Assembly: GCF_947492965.1 (NCBI RefSeq)
Contig: NZ_CANLOZ010000008.1
Span: forward strand, 1-64,000
DNA length: 64,000 nucleotides
DNA from: an uncultured Aquimarina sp.
Lineage (GTDB): Bacteria; Bacteroidota; Bacteroidia; Flavobacteriales; Flavobacteriaceae
Reading direction: 5' to 3'
The notes beneath the pieces are model-generated. The model was given only the letters and a program-made list of their open reading frames with translations, was not told where the DNA came from and did no database searches. The translations under genes and the position numbers were made by a program. Positions 10,981-20,405 of the stretch are shown here, piece by piece. The stretch's first letter is position 1; each line of letters opens with the position of its first letter.

Positions 10981-13900
10981 TTATTCTTCTAATCTGATAT
11001 CCAGACCAAGACCTTTCAATTCATGCATTAATACATTGAATGATTCTGGTAATCCAGGTTCTGGCATTGGCTCACCTTTTACGATACTTTCGTATGTTTT
11101 AGCTCTTCCAATAACATCATCAGATTTAACAGTCAATATCTCACGAAGGGTTGCAGAAGCTCCATATGCTTCCAGAGCCCATACCTCCATCTCTCCAAAA
11201 CGCTGACCTCCAAACTGTGCCTTACCACCAAGTGGTTGCTGAGTAATCAACGAGTATGGTCCGATAGAACGTGCGTGCATTTTATCATCAACCATATGCC
11301 CTAACTTAAGCATATAGATCACACCTACAGTTGCCGGCTGATCAAAACGATCTCCCGTACCACCGTCATATAGATATGTATGTCCAAATCTCGGTATACC
11401 TGCTTCATCCGTAAACTCATTAATCTGATCTAGTGAAGCACCATCAAAAATTGGAGTAGCATACTTTCTACCTAATTTTTGACCTGCCCAACCTAATACG
11501 GTTTCGTAGATCTGACCAATATTCATACGAGAAGGTACCCCTAACGGATTTAATACGATATCTACAGGTGTTCCATCTTCTAAGAATGGCATATCTTCTT
11601 CTCTTACGATTCTTGCTACGATACCTTTGTTACCGTGACGACCTGCCATCTTATCTCCTACCTTAAGTTTACGTTTTTTAGCGATATAAACTTTAGCTAG
11701 TTTTATAATTCCAGAAGGTAATTCATCCCCAACAGAGATCGTAAACTTCTCTCTACGTAGGTTACCTTGTAAATCATTTTCTTTGATCTTAAAATTATGG
11801 ATCAAATCTGCAACCATTTTATTTAGATGGTCATCAGTTGTCCATGTTCCTTTAGTAAGATGTGCATAATCATCAACACTGTTAAGCATTTTCTGAGTAA
11901 ACTTCTTACCTTTTGGAAGTACTTCTTCTCCTAAATCATTGATAACTCCTTGTGAAGTTTTACCTCCAACAATTACAAATAGTTTATCAACTAACTCAGA
12001 TTTAAGAAGAGCAAACTTAGCATCATAAGATCTTTCTAATATTGAAATATCTTCTTTATCCTGTGAACGCTTACGCTTATCTTTTATAGCTCTAGCGAAT
12101 AACTTTTTATCTATTACCACTCCATGTAATGATGGTGAAGCTTTTAATGAGGCATCTTTTACATCTCCTGCTTTATCTCCAAAAATAGCTCTAAGAAGTT
12201 TCTCTTCAGGTGTTGGATCACTTTCTCCTTTTGGTGTAATCTTACCTATAAGAATATCTCCTGGCTTGATTTCTGCACCAACTCGGATCATTCCATTTTC
12301 ATCAAGATCTTTAGTCGCTTCTTCAGAAACATTTGGAATATCATTAGTCAACTCCTCATTACCTAATTTGGTATCTCGAACTTCTAATGAGTACTCATCT
12401 ATATGGATAGAAGTAAAGATATCATCTCTAACTACTTTTTCAGAAATTACAATCGCATCCTCAAAGTTATATCCTTTCCAAGGCATGAAAGCTACTTTCA
12501 TATTTCTTCCTAATGCAAGCTCTCCATTTTCTGTAGCGTAACCTTGACATAAAACCTGACCTTTAGTAACTCTATCTCCAGCTCTAACAATTGGCTTTAG
12601 ATTGATAGAAGTCCCTTGGTTAGTTTTACGGAATTTAATTAAGTTATATGTTTTAGAATCACTATCAAAACTTACCATTCTCTCTTCCTCCGTACGGTCG
12701 TACTTAATGATAATTTTTTGTGCATCCACATACTCTACAACTCCTTCTCCTTCTGCATTAATTAATACTCTCGAATCTGAAGCAACTTGTCTTTCTAATC
12801 CAGTACCTACAATTGGCGCGTCGACTCTTAATAATGGAACTGCTTGACGCATCATGTTTGATCCCATCAAAGCACGGTTTGCATCATCATGTTCTAAGAA
12901 AGGAATCAACGAAGCAGAAATAGAAGCAATCTGATTAGGTGCAACATCGGCATAATTTACGTTACCTGGCTCGATAACAGGGAAGTCACCTTCCATACGA
13001 GCAATCACCTTATCACTTTCTATAGTACCATCTTCTTTTAATGGAAGATTGGCTTGCATGATTAATTTTTCTTCTTCTTCTTCAGCACTTAAGTATTTAA
13101 ATTCACTTAAATCAACTTTTCCATCTTCTACTTTTCTATACGGAGTCTCTAGGAATCCCATAGAATTTACTTTTGCAAATACCGCAAGAGAAGAAATTAA
13201 TCCAATATTTGGTCCTTCTGGAGTTTCGATAGGACATAAACGACCATAATGCGTATAATGAACATCTCGAACCTCGAAACCAGCTCTCTCTCTAGACAGA
13301 CCTCCAGGTCCAAGAGCAGAAAGTCTACGCTTATGAGTAATCTCTGCTAATGGATTTGTTTGATCCATAAACTGAGACAACTGATTCGTTCCGAAGAATG
13401 AATTAATTACAGAAGATAATGTCTTTGCATTAATTAAGTCAATTGGTGTAAAAACTTCATTATCCCTAACATTCATACGCTCACGGATCGTACGAGCCAT
13501 ACGCGCTAAACCAACACCAAATTGCTGTGACAATTGTTCTCCCACCGTTCTAACACGACGATTAGAAAGGTGATCGATATCATCTATCTCAGCTTTAGAA
13601 TTAATTAACTCGATTAAGTATTTGATAATAGTAATAATATCCTCTTTGGTAAGTACTTGCTTATCCATTTCGATATTAAGACCTAACTTTTTATTCATTC
13701 TGTAACGTCCAACCTCACCAAGGTTATATCGTTGATCAGAAAAGAATAATTTGTCAATTATACCTCTTGCAGTCTCCTCATCAGGCGGTTCTGCATTACG
13801 TAATTGACGATATATGTGTTCTACTGCTTCTTTTTCAGAGTTAGTAGGATCTTTTTGTAGTGTATTATGAATAATAGCATAATCACCTTTTTGATTGTCT

Positions 13901-14790
13901 TCTTTATGAAGTAAAATAGTTTTAGCTCCAGAATCTACAATCTCATCTAGGTGATCTTTATCTAAAATAGTATCACGATCTAAAACGATCTCGTTTCTTT
14001 CTATAGAAACAACTTCTCCAGTATCTTCATCTACGAAATCTTCATGCCAAGTATTTAAAACACGTGCAGCTAACTTACGACCTAATACTTTTTTCAATCC
14101 AGATTTTGAAACTTTTACTTCTTCCGCTAGATCAAAAATTTCTAAAATATCTTTATCTCTTTCGAAACCTATCGCACGGAAAAGCGTCGTAACTGGTAAT
14201 TTTTTCTTTCTATCAATATATGCGTACATCACGCTATTGATATCTGTAGCAAATTCTATCCAAGAACCTTTAAAAGGAATTACTCTTGCAGAATATAACT
14301 TAGTTCCATTTGCATGGAATGATTGTCCAAAGAACACACCAGGAGATCGGTGTAATTGCGATACAACAACACGTTCTGCACCATTGATACAAAATGTACC
14401 ACTAGGTGTCATATAAGGAATAGTACCTAAATAAACATCCTGAACTATAGTTTCAAAATCCTCATGTTCAGGATCTGTACAGAAAAGTTTTAAACGTGCT
14501 TTTAAAGGAACACTATACGTAAGTCCTCTTTCAATACACTCTTGTAAATCATATCTTGGTGGATCTACAAAGTAGTCTAAAAATTCTAGTACAAATTGAT
14601 TACGTGTATCCGTAATCGGGAAGTTTTCCATGAAGGTATTATAAAGACCTTCATTTCCTCTTTCTTCGGACTTTGTTTCTAATTGAAAAAAGTCTTGAAA
14701 AGATTTGATCTGAATATCAAGAAAATCCGGATATTCTGGTCTATTCTTTACGGAAGAAAAATTCAATCTTTCAGTTTGCGTTGCTAACAT
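10981..14790 (-). CDS. rpoB: DNA-directed RNA polymerase subunit beta
   Basis: This 1269-residue beta subunit carries the rifampicin-region sequence [34 protein letters not shown] and the signature [12 protein letters not shown]. It pairs with beta' to form the catalytic core. I start it at the ATG at 14790 ([13 protein letters not shown]), which matches the family. A TTG one codon earlier is in frame but needless. The rifampicin cluster positions look wild type ([14 protein letters not shown]). It is transcribed with the ribosomal protein genes upstream. A strong stem-loop sits in the 126-base gap after rplL, a place where other bacteria modulate rpoBC relative to ribosomal protein expression. 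Confidence 0.99.
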   Translation of the reverse strand: MLATQTERLNFSSVKNRPEYPDFLDIQIKSFQDFFQLETKSEERGNEGLYNTFMENFPITDTRNQFVLEFLDYFVDPPRYDLQECIERGLTYSVPLKARLKLFCTDPEHEDFETIVQDVYLGTIPYMTPSGTFCINGAERVVVSQLHRSPGVFFGQSFHANGTKLYSARVIPFKGSWIEFATDINSVMYAYIDRKKKLPVTTLFRAIGFERDKDILEIFDLAEEVKVSKSGLKKVLGRKLAARVLNTWHEDFVDEDTGEVVSIERNEIVLDRDTILDKDHLDEIVDSGAKTILLHKEDNQKGDYAIIHNTLQKDPTNSEKEAVEHIYRQLRNAEPPDEETARGIIDKLFFSDQRYNLGEVGRYRMNKKLGLNIEMDKQVLTKEDIITIIKYLIELINSKAEIDDIDHLSNRRVRTVGEQLSQQFGVGLARMARTIRERMNVRDNEVFTPIDLINAKTLSSVINSFFGTNQLSQFMDQTNPLAEITHKRRLSALGPGGLSRERAGFEVRDVHYTHYGRLCPIETPEGPNIGLISSLAVFAKVNSMGFLETPYRKVEDGKVDLSEFKYLSAEEEEEKLIMQANLPLKEDGTIESDKVIARMEGDFPVIEPGNVNYADVAPNQIASISASLIPFLEHDDANRALMGSNMMRQAVPLLRVDAPIVGTGLERQVASDSRVLINAEGEGVVEYVDAQKIIIKYDRTEEERMVSFDSDSKTYNLIKFRKTNQGTSINLKPIVRAGDRVTKGQVLCQGYATENGELALGRNMKVAFMPWKGYNFEDAIVISEKVVRDDIFTSIHIDEYSLEVRDTKLGNEELTNDIPNVSEEATKDLDENGMIRVGAEIKPGDILIGKITPKGESDPTPEEKLLRAIFGDKAGDVKDASLKASPSLHGVVIDKKLFARAIKDKRKRSQDKEDISILERSYDAKFALLKSELVDKLFVIVGGKTSQGVINDLGEEVLPKGKKFTQKMLNSVDDYAHLTKGTWTTDDHLNKMVADLIHNFKIKENDLQGNLRREKFTISVGDELPSGIIKLAKVYIAKKRKLKVGDKMAGRHGNKGIVARIVREEDMPFLEDGTPVDIVLNPLGVPSRMNIGQIYETVLGWAGQKLGRKYATPIFDGASLDQINEFTDEAGIPRFGHTYLYDGGTGDRFDQPATVGVIYMLKLGHMVDDKMHARSIGPYSLITQQPLGGKAQFGGQRFGEMEVWALEAYGASATLREILTVKSDDVIGRAKTYESIVKGEPMPEPGLPESFNVLMHELKGLGLDIRLEE

Positions 14791-14857
14791 CAATGGACGG
14801 AATTAAATTAAAATTTTAAAAATGGCGTAAGTAACTTAATAGTTATATACGCAAAAT

Positions 14858-14894
14858 GGTTTAGACCTTAGAGAAAATTCTCCAGGTCTAAACC
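14858..14894 (-). promoter_or_regulatory. Long stem-loop in the rplL-rpoB gap (possible attenuator or RNase III site)
   Basis: GGTTTAGACCT at 14858-14868 pairs perfectly with AGGTCTAAACC at 14884-14894, and an inner GAGAA/TTCTC extends the stem. It lies just after the rplL stop. On the minus strand it is followed by ATTTTGCG rather than a clean U run, so it is a weak or partial terminator or a processing site. E. coli has an attenuator and an RNase III site at the same place. The analogy is positional only. Confidence 0.65.
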
Positions 14895-14916
14895 TCTATG
14901 TCAATATTTGGTAAGC

Positions 14917-15294
14917 TTACTTAAGCTCAACCTCAGCTCCAGCCTCTTCTAATTGAGCTTTAAGAGCTTCTGCTTCGTCTTTTGCTACTCCTTCTTTAAT
15001 TGCACTTGGAGCACCATCAACTAATCCTTTAGCGTCTTTAAGACCAAGACCAGTTAATTCTTTTACTAACTTAACAACAGCTAACTTAGCACCTCCTGGA
15101 GCTTTAAGGATTACGTCAAACTCTGACTTCTCCTCTGCAGCATCACCACCACCAGCAGCACCACCACCAGCAACAGCTACAGCAGCAGCAGCAGGCTCGA
15201 TACCATACTCCTCTTTTAATATATCAGCTAATTCATTAACTTCTTTTACTGTTAAATTAACTAGTTGTTCTGCGAATTCTTTTAAATCTGCCAT
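14917..15294 (-). CDS. rplL: 50S ribosomal protein L7/L12
   Basis: This 125-residue acidic stalk protein has an N-terminal dimerisation helix, an Ala/Gly-rich hinge (about residues 33-52), and the C-terminal factor-binding domain ([41 protein letters not shown]). Dimers bind L10 to form the stalk that recruits translational GTPases such as EF-Tu, EF-G and RF3. It follows rplJ by 68 bases in the same operon. The length and hinge are normal. Confidence 0.98.
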   Translation of the reverse strand: MADLKEFAEQLVNLTVKEVNELADILKEEYGIEPAAAAVAVAGGGAAGGGDAAEEKSEFDVILKAPGGAKLAVVKLVKELTGLGLKDAKGLVDGAPSAIKEGVAKDEAEALKAQLEEAGAEVELK

Positions 15295-15362
15295 TTTCTA
15301 TCGTTTTAAATAATTTTTTTTAATTGAAATATAATTTGTTAAAAAGTGCGTACACGCTTAGA

Positions 15363-15884
15363 TTATCCTTCTTTTTCGGATAATGTTTTAAGGATACCTG
15401 CTATCGTACCTCCACCAGACTTTAATGCCGAAATAATATTCTTAGCTGGAGACTGTAGCAAGCCAATAATATCTCCGATAACTTCCTCTTTAGACTTGAT
15501 ATTAACAAGCGCTTCAAGATTTTCATCACCTACAAAAATTGCTTCTTCTACAAAAGCTCCTTTTAATAAAGGCTTTTCTGATTTCTTACGAAACTCTTTA
15601 ATTACCTTTGCCGGTGCGTTACCAGTTTCAGAGAACATTATAGAGGTATTACCTTTTAATACATTTGGTAACTCTCCAAAATCCTTATCTGAATTCTCCA
15701 TTGCTTTTGCAAGGAGTGTGTTTTTAATTACTTTTAATGATACGTTCGCTTTAAAACAAGCTCTACGTAAGTTCGACGTTGTACCTGCATCTAATCCTGA
15801 AATATCTGCTAAATAAATATTAGAATTTTCAGCTAACTGAGCAGTTAAGTCTTCAATTACTTGTGATTTTTCTTCTCTTGTCAT
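15363..15884 (-). CDS. rplJ: 50S ribosomal protein L10
   Basis: This 173-residue protein anchors the L7/L12 stalk to 23S rRNA. It begins MTREEKSQVIEDLTAQLAENSNIYLADISGLDAGTTSNLRR, typical of L10, and ends with the helix that binds L7/L12 dimers. Its start is only 15 bases after the rplA stop, so there is no room for the long rplJ leader used for L10 autoregulation in E. coli. Any autoregulation here would have to act elsewhere, for example before rplK or in the hairpin after rplL. Confidence 0.98.
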   Translation of the reverse strand: MTREEKSQVIEDLTAQLAENSNIYLADISGLDAGTTSNLRRACFKANVSLKVIKNTLLAKAMENSDKDFGELPNVLKGNTSIMFSETGNAPAKVIKEFRKKSEKPLLKGAFVEEAIFVGDENLEALVNIKSKEEVIGDIIGLLQSPAKNIISALKSGGGTIAGILKTLSEKEG

Positions 15885-15899
15885 AATCGTGTTTCTTAA

Positions 15900-16595
15900 T
15901 TACCCAGCAAAGTTTTTAGAATCAATCTCTACACCAGGGCTCATAGTAGATGATATATAAATTGACTTTATATATGTCCCTTTAGCAGCTACAGGTTTTA
16001 ACTTTACTAATGTTGTCAATAACTCTTTTGCGTTTCCAGCGATCTTATCAGCAGAGAAAGAAGACTTTCCTATTGCAGCATGTACAATTCCTGTCTTATC
16101 TACTTTAAAATCAATCTTACCAGCTTTCACATCAGATACAGCTTTCGCAATATCCATAGTTACAGTTCCAGTCTTTGGATTAGGCATTAAACCACGAGGT
16201 CCTAAAACTCTACCTAATGGTCCTAACTTACCCATTACGCTAGGCATTGTGATGATAACATCTACATCAGTCCAACCTCCTTTAATTTTATCTAGATATT
16301 CATCTAAACCAACAAAATCTGCTCCAGCTTCTTTAGCTTCAGCTTCCTTGTCTGGAGTTACCAATGCTAGAACTTTAACATCTTTTCCTGTTCCGTGAGG
16401 TAAAGTTACCACACCACGTACCATCTGATTTGCTTTACGTGGATCTACGTTCAAGCGAACTGCTAAATCTACAGAAGCATCAAAATTTACGTTTGTTATT
16501 TCTTTTACTAAAGCAGAAGCCTCATCTAATGAATAAGCTTTATTCTTATCTACTTTAGCTCTAACTTCTTTTTGCTTTTTAGTTACTTTTGCCAT
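15900..16595 (-). CDS. rplA: 50S ribosomal protein L1
   Basis: This 231-residue protein is of standard L1 length. It binds 23S rRNA at the mobile L1 stalk near the E site. Family motifs include [25 protein letters not shown] near residues 47-71 and the signature [29 protein letters not shown]. It is separated from rplK by 17 bases and from rplJ by 15, so the genes are clearly co-transcribed. Confidence 0.98.
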   Translation of the reverse strand: MAKVTKKQKEVRAKVDKNKAYSLDEASALVKEITNVNFDASVDLAVRLNVDPRKANQMVRGVVTLPHGTGKDVKVLALVTPDKEAEAKEAGADFVGLDEYLDKIKGGWTDVDVIITMPSVMGKLGPLGRVLGPRGLMPNPKTGTVTMDIAKAVSDVKAGKIDFKVDKTGIVHAAIGKSSFSADKIAGNAKELLTTLVKLKPVAAKGTYIKSIYISSTMSPGVEIDSKNFAG

Positions 16596-16612
16596 TTTCT
16601 ACACGTTTTGGA

Positions 16613-17050
16613 TTAAAAAGGAGCTTCTCCTTTTACGTTAACACCCATTGAACGAGCGGTACCAGCAATCATTTTCATAGCAGACTCCACAGTAAATGCA
16701 TTTAAATCTTGCATTTTATCTTCTGCGATCGTACGAACTTGATCCCAAGTAACACTAGCTACTTTTTTACGGTTTGGCTCTCCTGAACCTTTCTTTGTTT
16801 TTGCTGCTTCCAGTATTTGAACTGCTGCTGGAGGAGTTTTAATTACAAAGTCAAAAGACTTGTCTTTGTAAACACTAATAACTACTGGTAATACTTTACC
16901 AGCTTTATCTTGTGTTCTACCATTGAATTGCTTACAGAATTCCATGATATTAACTCCGGCAGCACCTAAAGCAGGTCCAACTGGTGGGGATGGGTTAGCC
17001 GCTCCTCCACGTACCTGAAGTTTTACAACCTTACTTATCTCTTTAGCCAT
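16613..17050 (-). CDS. rplK: 50S ribosomal protein L11
   Basis: This 145-residue L11 has the N-terminal proline-rich linker ([32 protein letters not shown]) and the C-terminal 23S rRNA-binding domain with the conserved end [12 protein letters not shown]. It binds the GTPase-associated centre. It starts 76 bases after the nusG stop in the same direction and forms the classic secE-nusG-rplK-rplA order. Confidence 0.98.
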   Translation of the reverse strand: MAKEISKVVKLQVRGGAANPSPPVGPALGAAGVNIMEFCKQFNGRTQDKAGKVLPVVISVYKDKSFDFVIKTPPAAVQILEAAKTKKGSGEPNRKKVASVTWDQVRTIAEDKMQDLNAFTVESAMKMIAGTARSMGVNVKGEAPF

Positions 17051-17126
17051 TTTTCTAATTTTAAATTAGAATCGTTCTATAAAGTGGAAGCAATAAGAAC
17101 AATTCAGATATATAATGTAACAATTA

Positions 17127-17681
17127 TTATACTTTTTCTACTTGCATATAACTTAACTCTAATGGTGTTTTTCTACCGAAAATCTTAACCATTACCTCAA
17201 GCTTACGCTTTTCTTCATTCACCTTTTCTACAGATCCATTGAATCCATTAAAAGGACCATCTATTACTTTTACGGTTTCTCCAACTGTATAAGGAATAGC
17301 GACATTATCGGTTTTAACAGCAAGCTCATCAACCTTCCCTAACATTCTGTTAATCTCTGCCTTTCTTAAAGGAACAGGATCACCTCCCTTAACTTCACCA
17401 AGAAAACCAATAACTCCGTTTATAGACTTAATAATATGTGGAATCTCTCCAGACAAATTAGCCTCTATCATTACATAACCAGGAAAGTAAACCCTCTCCT
17501 TATTTATTTTCTTTCCATTACGAATCTGAACAACCTTTTCAGTAGGTACCAAAATCTGAGAAACATAATCCTCCATACCCAAATGAGCAATCTCTCTTTC
17601 GATGTAGTCTTTTACTTTATTTTCCTGACCACTTACAGCACGAACAACGTACCACTTTTTTGTATTACTTACCTCAGCCAT
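17127..17681 (-). CDS. nusG: Transcription termination/antitermination protein NusG
   Basis: This 184-residue protein has the NGN domain (KKWYVVRAVSGQENKVKDYIE) and a C-terminal KOW domain (VIDGPFNGFNGSVEKVNEEKRKLEVMVKIFGRKTPLELSYMQVEKV). NusG binds the polymerase clamp and links transcription to Rho or ribosomal S10. It lies 5 bases from secE and upstream of rplK, the near-universal arrangement. Confidence 0.98.
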   Translation of the reverse strand: MAEVSNTKKWYVVRAVSGQENKVKDYIEREIAHLGMEDYVSQILVPTEKVVQIRNGKKINKERVYFPGYVMIEANLSGEIPHIIKSINGVIGFLGEVKGGDPVPLRKAEINRMLGKVDELAVKTDNVAIPYTVGETVKVIDGPFNGFNGSVEKVNEEKRKLEVMVKIFGRKTPLELSYMQVEKV

Positions 17682-17686
17682 TATTA

Positions 17687-17884
17687 TTAAGATTTAACTA
17701 ACGTAAAATAATACTCTATAAGATTACTAAACAATGTATCTACCCCCCAGATAGCTAAAGAAAAAATAACTGAAAAAACTATAGTAACTAAGGTCAACCT
17801 CTGTGCCTCAGCCCAAGGAGTCCATGTTACATGGTTTTTCAACTCATTATACGATTCCGTAATGTAATTTATTAATCCAGCCAT
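17687..17884 (-). CDS. secE: Preprotein translocase subunit SecE
   Basis: This 65-residue protein is the short single-helix form of SecE. It has an amphipathic N-terminal segment (NYITESYNELKNHVTWTPWAEAQRLT) and one transmembrane helix at about residues 31-58. It is an essential stabiliser of SecY in the inner membrane. It sits between tRNA-Trp and nusG in the same transcription unit. Confidence 0.96.
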   Translation of the reverse strand: MAGLINYITESYNELKNHVTWTPWAEAQRLTLVTIVFSVIFSLAIWGVDTLFSNLIEYYFTLVKS

Positions 17885-17977
17885 CTTATTGTTCTTTAAA
17901 ATGACAACAAAATTGTCATTATTAAATTCATTCTTTAAACCTTATGTCACAAGCATAAGATTGTAATATTATTATCG

Positions 17978-18050
17978 CACGGGTTGAGAGGCTCGAACTC
18001 CCGACACCTGGTTTTGGAGACCAGTGCTCTACCAACTGAGCTAAACCCGT
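17978..18050 (-). tRNA. tRNA-Trp (anticodon CCA)
   Basis: A 73-base cloverleaf on the minus strand. The acceptor ACGGGTT pairs with AACCCGT with discriminator G. The anticodon loop is CTCCAAA on the stem CTGGT/ACCAG, and the T arm is GGGAG-TTCGAGC-CTCTC. No CCA is encoded. It lies between tuf and secE, as in many Bacteroidota and some Proteobacteria. Confidence 0.97.
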
Positions 18051-18107
18051 ATACATAAGTCAAGGTATTCGTCGTAACGAATACCTTTCCTTATATCTAT
18101 ATATTAT

Positions 18108-19295
18108 TTAGTCTAAAATTTCGGTTACCTGACCAGCACCTACTGTTCTACCACCTTCACGGATAGCAAAACGAAGACCTACATTCATTGCAATTGGCTG
18201 AATAAGCTCAACAGTAATTGTTAAGTTATCTCCAGGCATTACCATCTCAACTCCATCAGGAAGCGCAATGTTTCCAGTTACGTCAGTTGTACGTACGTAG
18301 AACTGAGGACGGTAGTTATTATGGAATGGAGTGTGACGTCCACCTTCTTCTTTCTTAAGGATATACACCTCAGCTTTGAAATTTTTATGTGGAGTTACAG
18401 ATCCTGGCTTAGTAATTACCATACCACGAGAGATCTGAGTCTTTTCAATACCTCTTAATAAGATACCTGCGTTATCACCAGCTTCTCCTCTATCTAATAT
18501 CTGACGGAACATCTCGATACCTGTAATAGTAGAAGTTAACTTCTCAGCTCCCATACCGATGATCTCTACAGGATCTCCAGTGTTAGCAATACCAGTTTCG
18601 ATACGTCCTGTTGCTACAGTACCACGACCAGTAATAGAGAATACATCTTCGATTGGCATTAAGAAATCTTTGTCGATCTCACGTAATGGCTCCTCGATCC
18701 AAGCATCTACTTCTTTCATTAACTCAAGCACAGTGTCAACCCACTTTTGCTCACCATTAAGAGCACCAAGAGCAGAACCAGCAACTACAGGTCCATTATC
18801 TCCATCATACTCATAGAACGAAAGAAGATCTCTTACTTCCATTTCTACTAATTCTAATAATTCCTCATCGTCTACCATATCCACTTTGTTAAGGAATACA
18901 ACGATTCTTGGAATACCTACCTGACGTCCTAATAGGATATGCTCACGAGTTTGTGGCATTGGTCCATCAGTAGCAGCAACCACTAAGATCGCACCATCCA
19001 TCTGAGCAGCACCAGTTACCATGTTCTTTACGTAATCGGCGTGACCTGGACAGTCAACGTGTGCGTAGTGACGATTAGCTGTTTGGTATTCTACGTGAGA
19101 TGTATTAATAGTAATACCTCTTTCTTTTTCTTCTGGAGCGTTATCGATAGTATCAAAATCTCTAGCCTCAGAAAGACCAGCATCTGCTAATACTTTAGTA
19201 ATCGCAGCAGTTAAAGTTGTTTTACCGTGATCAACGTGTCCAATAGTACCAATATTTAAGTGCGGTTTGGAACGATCAAAAGTTTCCTTTGCCAT
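18108..19295 (-). CDS. tuf: Elongation factor Tu
   Basis: This 395-residue EF-Tu delivers aminoacyl-tRNA to the ribosome. It has GHVDHGKTT, the switch I region with [21 protein letters not shown] and the C-terminal barrel ending [13 protein letters not shown]. No second copy is seen in this window. It is preceded by four tRNA genes and followed by tRNA-Trp and secE, so it is probably part of one long transcript. Confidence 0.99.
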   Translation of the reverse strand: MAKETFDRSKPHLNIGTIGHVDHGKTTLTAAITKVLADAGLSEARDFDTIDNAPEEKERGITINTSHVEYQTANRHYAHVDCPGHADYVKNMVTGAAQMDGAILVVAATDGPMPQTREHILLGRQVGIPRIVVFLNKVDMVDDEELLELVEMEVRDLLSFYEYDGDNGPVVAGSALGALNGEQKWVDTVLELMKEVDAWIEEPLREIDKDFLMPIEDVFSITGRGTVATGRIETGIANTGDPVEIIGMGAEKLTSTITGIEMFRQILDRGEAGDNAGILLRGIEKTQISRGMVITKPGSVTPHKNFKAEVYILKKEEGGRHTPFHNNYRPQFYVRTTDVTGNIALPDGVEMVMPGDNLTITVELIQPIAMNVGLRFAIREGGRTVGAGQVTEILD

Positions 19296-19353
19296 AATTA
19301 ATTTATTTAATCTTAGTTATATATTAGTGTTCAATTAATGCTTCTGAACTAAG

Positions 19354-19425
19354 AGCCAATGACGAGATTTGAACTCGTGACCTCTTCCTTACCAAGGAAA
19401 CGCTCTACCCCTGAGCTACACCGGC
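19354..19425 (-). tRNA. tRNA-Thr (anticodon GGT)
   Basis: A 72-base cloverleaf. The acceptor GCCGGTG pairs with CATTGGC (two G-U pairs), with discriminator U. The anticodon stem TTTCC/GGAAG has the loop TTGGTAA, and the T arm is ACGAG-TTCAAAT-CTCGT. It is the last of four tRNAs before tuf. Confidence 0.96.
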
Positions 19426-19549
19426 TTTTTAAAGTACAGAATGATAAACCAGACTTCTTTATTTAATGTCGAAAGAAAACCGATTCATCATTATTTCTAT
19501 ATTAAAAATCCAATGCTAAAAATGCATCAAGATTAGCTCTATGCTTTTG

Positions 19550-19622
19550 AGCGGGAGACCGGGTTCGAACCGGCGACATTCAGCTTGGAAGGCTGACGCT
19601 CTACCAACTGAGCTACTCCCGC
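19550..19622 (-). tRNA. tRNA-Gly (anticodon TCC)
   Basis: A 73-base cloverleaf. The acceptor GCGGGAG pairs with CTCCCGC, discriminator U. The anticodon loop CTTCCAA sits on TCAGC/GCTGA, and the T arm is GCCGG-TTCGAAC-CCGGT. It lies between tRNA-Tyr and tRNA-Thr(GGT). Confidence 0.97.
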
Positions 19623-19655
19623 TTTTACAACCTTAATAATTTAAGATTGAAGGTG

Positions 19656-19738
19656 TGGGGAGAGCAGGATTCGAACCTGCGAAGGTAAAAACCAACAGAT
19701 TTACAGTCTGTCCTCGTTGGCCGCTTGAGTATCTCCCC
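19656..19738 (-). tRNA. tRNA-Tyr (anticodon GTA)
   Basis: An 83-base class II tRNA with a long variable arm. The acceptor GGGGAGA pairs with TCTCCCC, discriminator A. The anticodon loop is CTGTAAA on ACAGA/TCTGT, and the T arm is GCAGG-TTCGAAT-CCTGC. It lies between tRNA-Thr(TGT) and tRNA-Gly. Confidence 0.97.
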
Positions 19739-19860
19739 AATAATTCACTAATTTAATACTGAACTTTTCAATTTTGAATGCGCAAAAGTAAACAAATATT
19801 TTACAATTCAAAATTAAATTTTAAAAGCGTTAATTTCTTTCAAAATTATCACTCTAAAAG

Positions 19861-19934
19861 AGCCGATAGAGGGACTCGAACCCACGACCTGCTGATTACA
19901 AATCAGCTGCTCTAGCCAGCTGAGCTATATCGGC
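19861..19934 (-). tRNA. tRNA-Thr (anticodon TGT)
   Basis: A 74-base cloverleaf. The acceptor GCCGATA pairs with TATCGGC, discriminator U. The anticodon loop TTTGTAA sits on GCTGA/TCAGC, and the T arm is GTGGG-TTCGAGT-CCCTC. It is the first RNA of the tRNA-tuf run, about 45 bases after the predicted transcription start. Confidence 0.97.
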
Positions 19935-19961
19935 TTTTCACTATGTTTTTGAACATAAAAA

Positions 19962-19983
19962 AGTCCGCTATTTCTAACGGACT
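19962..19983 (-). terminator. hpf terminator overlapping the next transcription start
   Basis: On the minus strand AGTCCG (19983-19978) pairs with CGGACT (19967-19962) across a 10-base loop and runs straight into TTTTTT. It lies 53 bases after the hpf stop. The predicted start of the tRNA-tuf transcript falls within its 5' arm. Confidence 0.8.
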
Positions 19984-19984
19984 G

Positions 19985-20014
19985 CAAATGTATAGAATTT
20001 ATTTATTACACAAA
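19985..20014 (-). promoter_or_regulatory. Promoter of the tRNA-tuf-secE-rpoBC run
   Basis: On the minus strand TTTG (20014-20011), an 18-base spacer and TACATTTG (19992-19985) match the Bacteroidota consensus TTTG / TAnnTTTG with normal spacing. The predicted start is near 19978-19981. It sits between the hpf stop and the hpf terminator. Confidence 0.7.
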
Positions 20015-20035
20015 ACATTTTTTGAAAAAAAATCA

Positions 20036-20338
20036 TCAAACATGTGCATTTAATTTTTCTTTACGTTTTCGAAGTTGTCTTTCTAAGGAACTAACACACT
20101 CATCCACACCTTCTTCGAAGGTTTTATTTATTTTTTTAATAATAAACTCGTCTCCCGGAACACTCAATAAAATTTCAGTAATCTTATTTTCTTTTCCGCT
20201 TGTATTCATAACTTTCAAAAAAACATCTGCATAAATTATACGGCTAAAATGATTTTCTAACTTATCTAATTTCGCTTGAGTAAAATTTACCAATTTCTGA
20301 TCTACATTAAAATTTACGGACTGCAAGTTTACTTTCAT
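20036..20338 (-). CDS. hpf: Ribosome hibernation-promoting factor, short form
   Basis: This 100-residue protein has the beta-alpha-beta-beta-beta-alpha fold pattern of the short HPF/YfiA family: VNLQSVNFNVDQKLVNFTQAKLDKLENHF at the start, FLKV in the middle strand, and a basic C-terminal helix (SSLERQLRKRKEKL). It binds the 30S A/P sites in stationary phase. It lacks the C-terminal dimerisation domain of long HPF. It lies 67 bases downstream of the xerC-type gene on the same strand and is followed by a clear terminator. Confidence 0.93.
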   Translation of the reverse strand: MKVNLQSVNFNVDQKLVNFTQAKLDKLENHFSRIIYADVFLKVMNTSGKENKITEILLSVPGDEFIIKKINKTFEEGVDECVSSLERQLRKRKEKLNAHV

Positions 20339-20405
20339 AGGTATTATTTTAATTGGTTGAACAAAATATTAAAAGCCTAAAAGAAGGAAGCTAGATATCT
20401 TCACT

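Noticed and set aside
7361..13249. Several plus-strand ORFs of 65-91 codons within rpoC and rpoB
   Set aside because: They are opposite-strand shadows of highly conserved genes and have no features of their own.
15346..15816. A 156-codon plus-strand ORF over rplJ
   Set aside because: It is antisense to nearly all of rplJ, a certain ribosomal protein gene; its open length follows from rplJ codon use.
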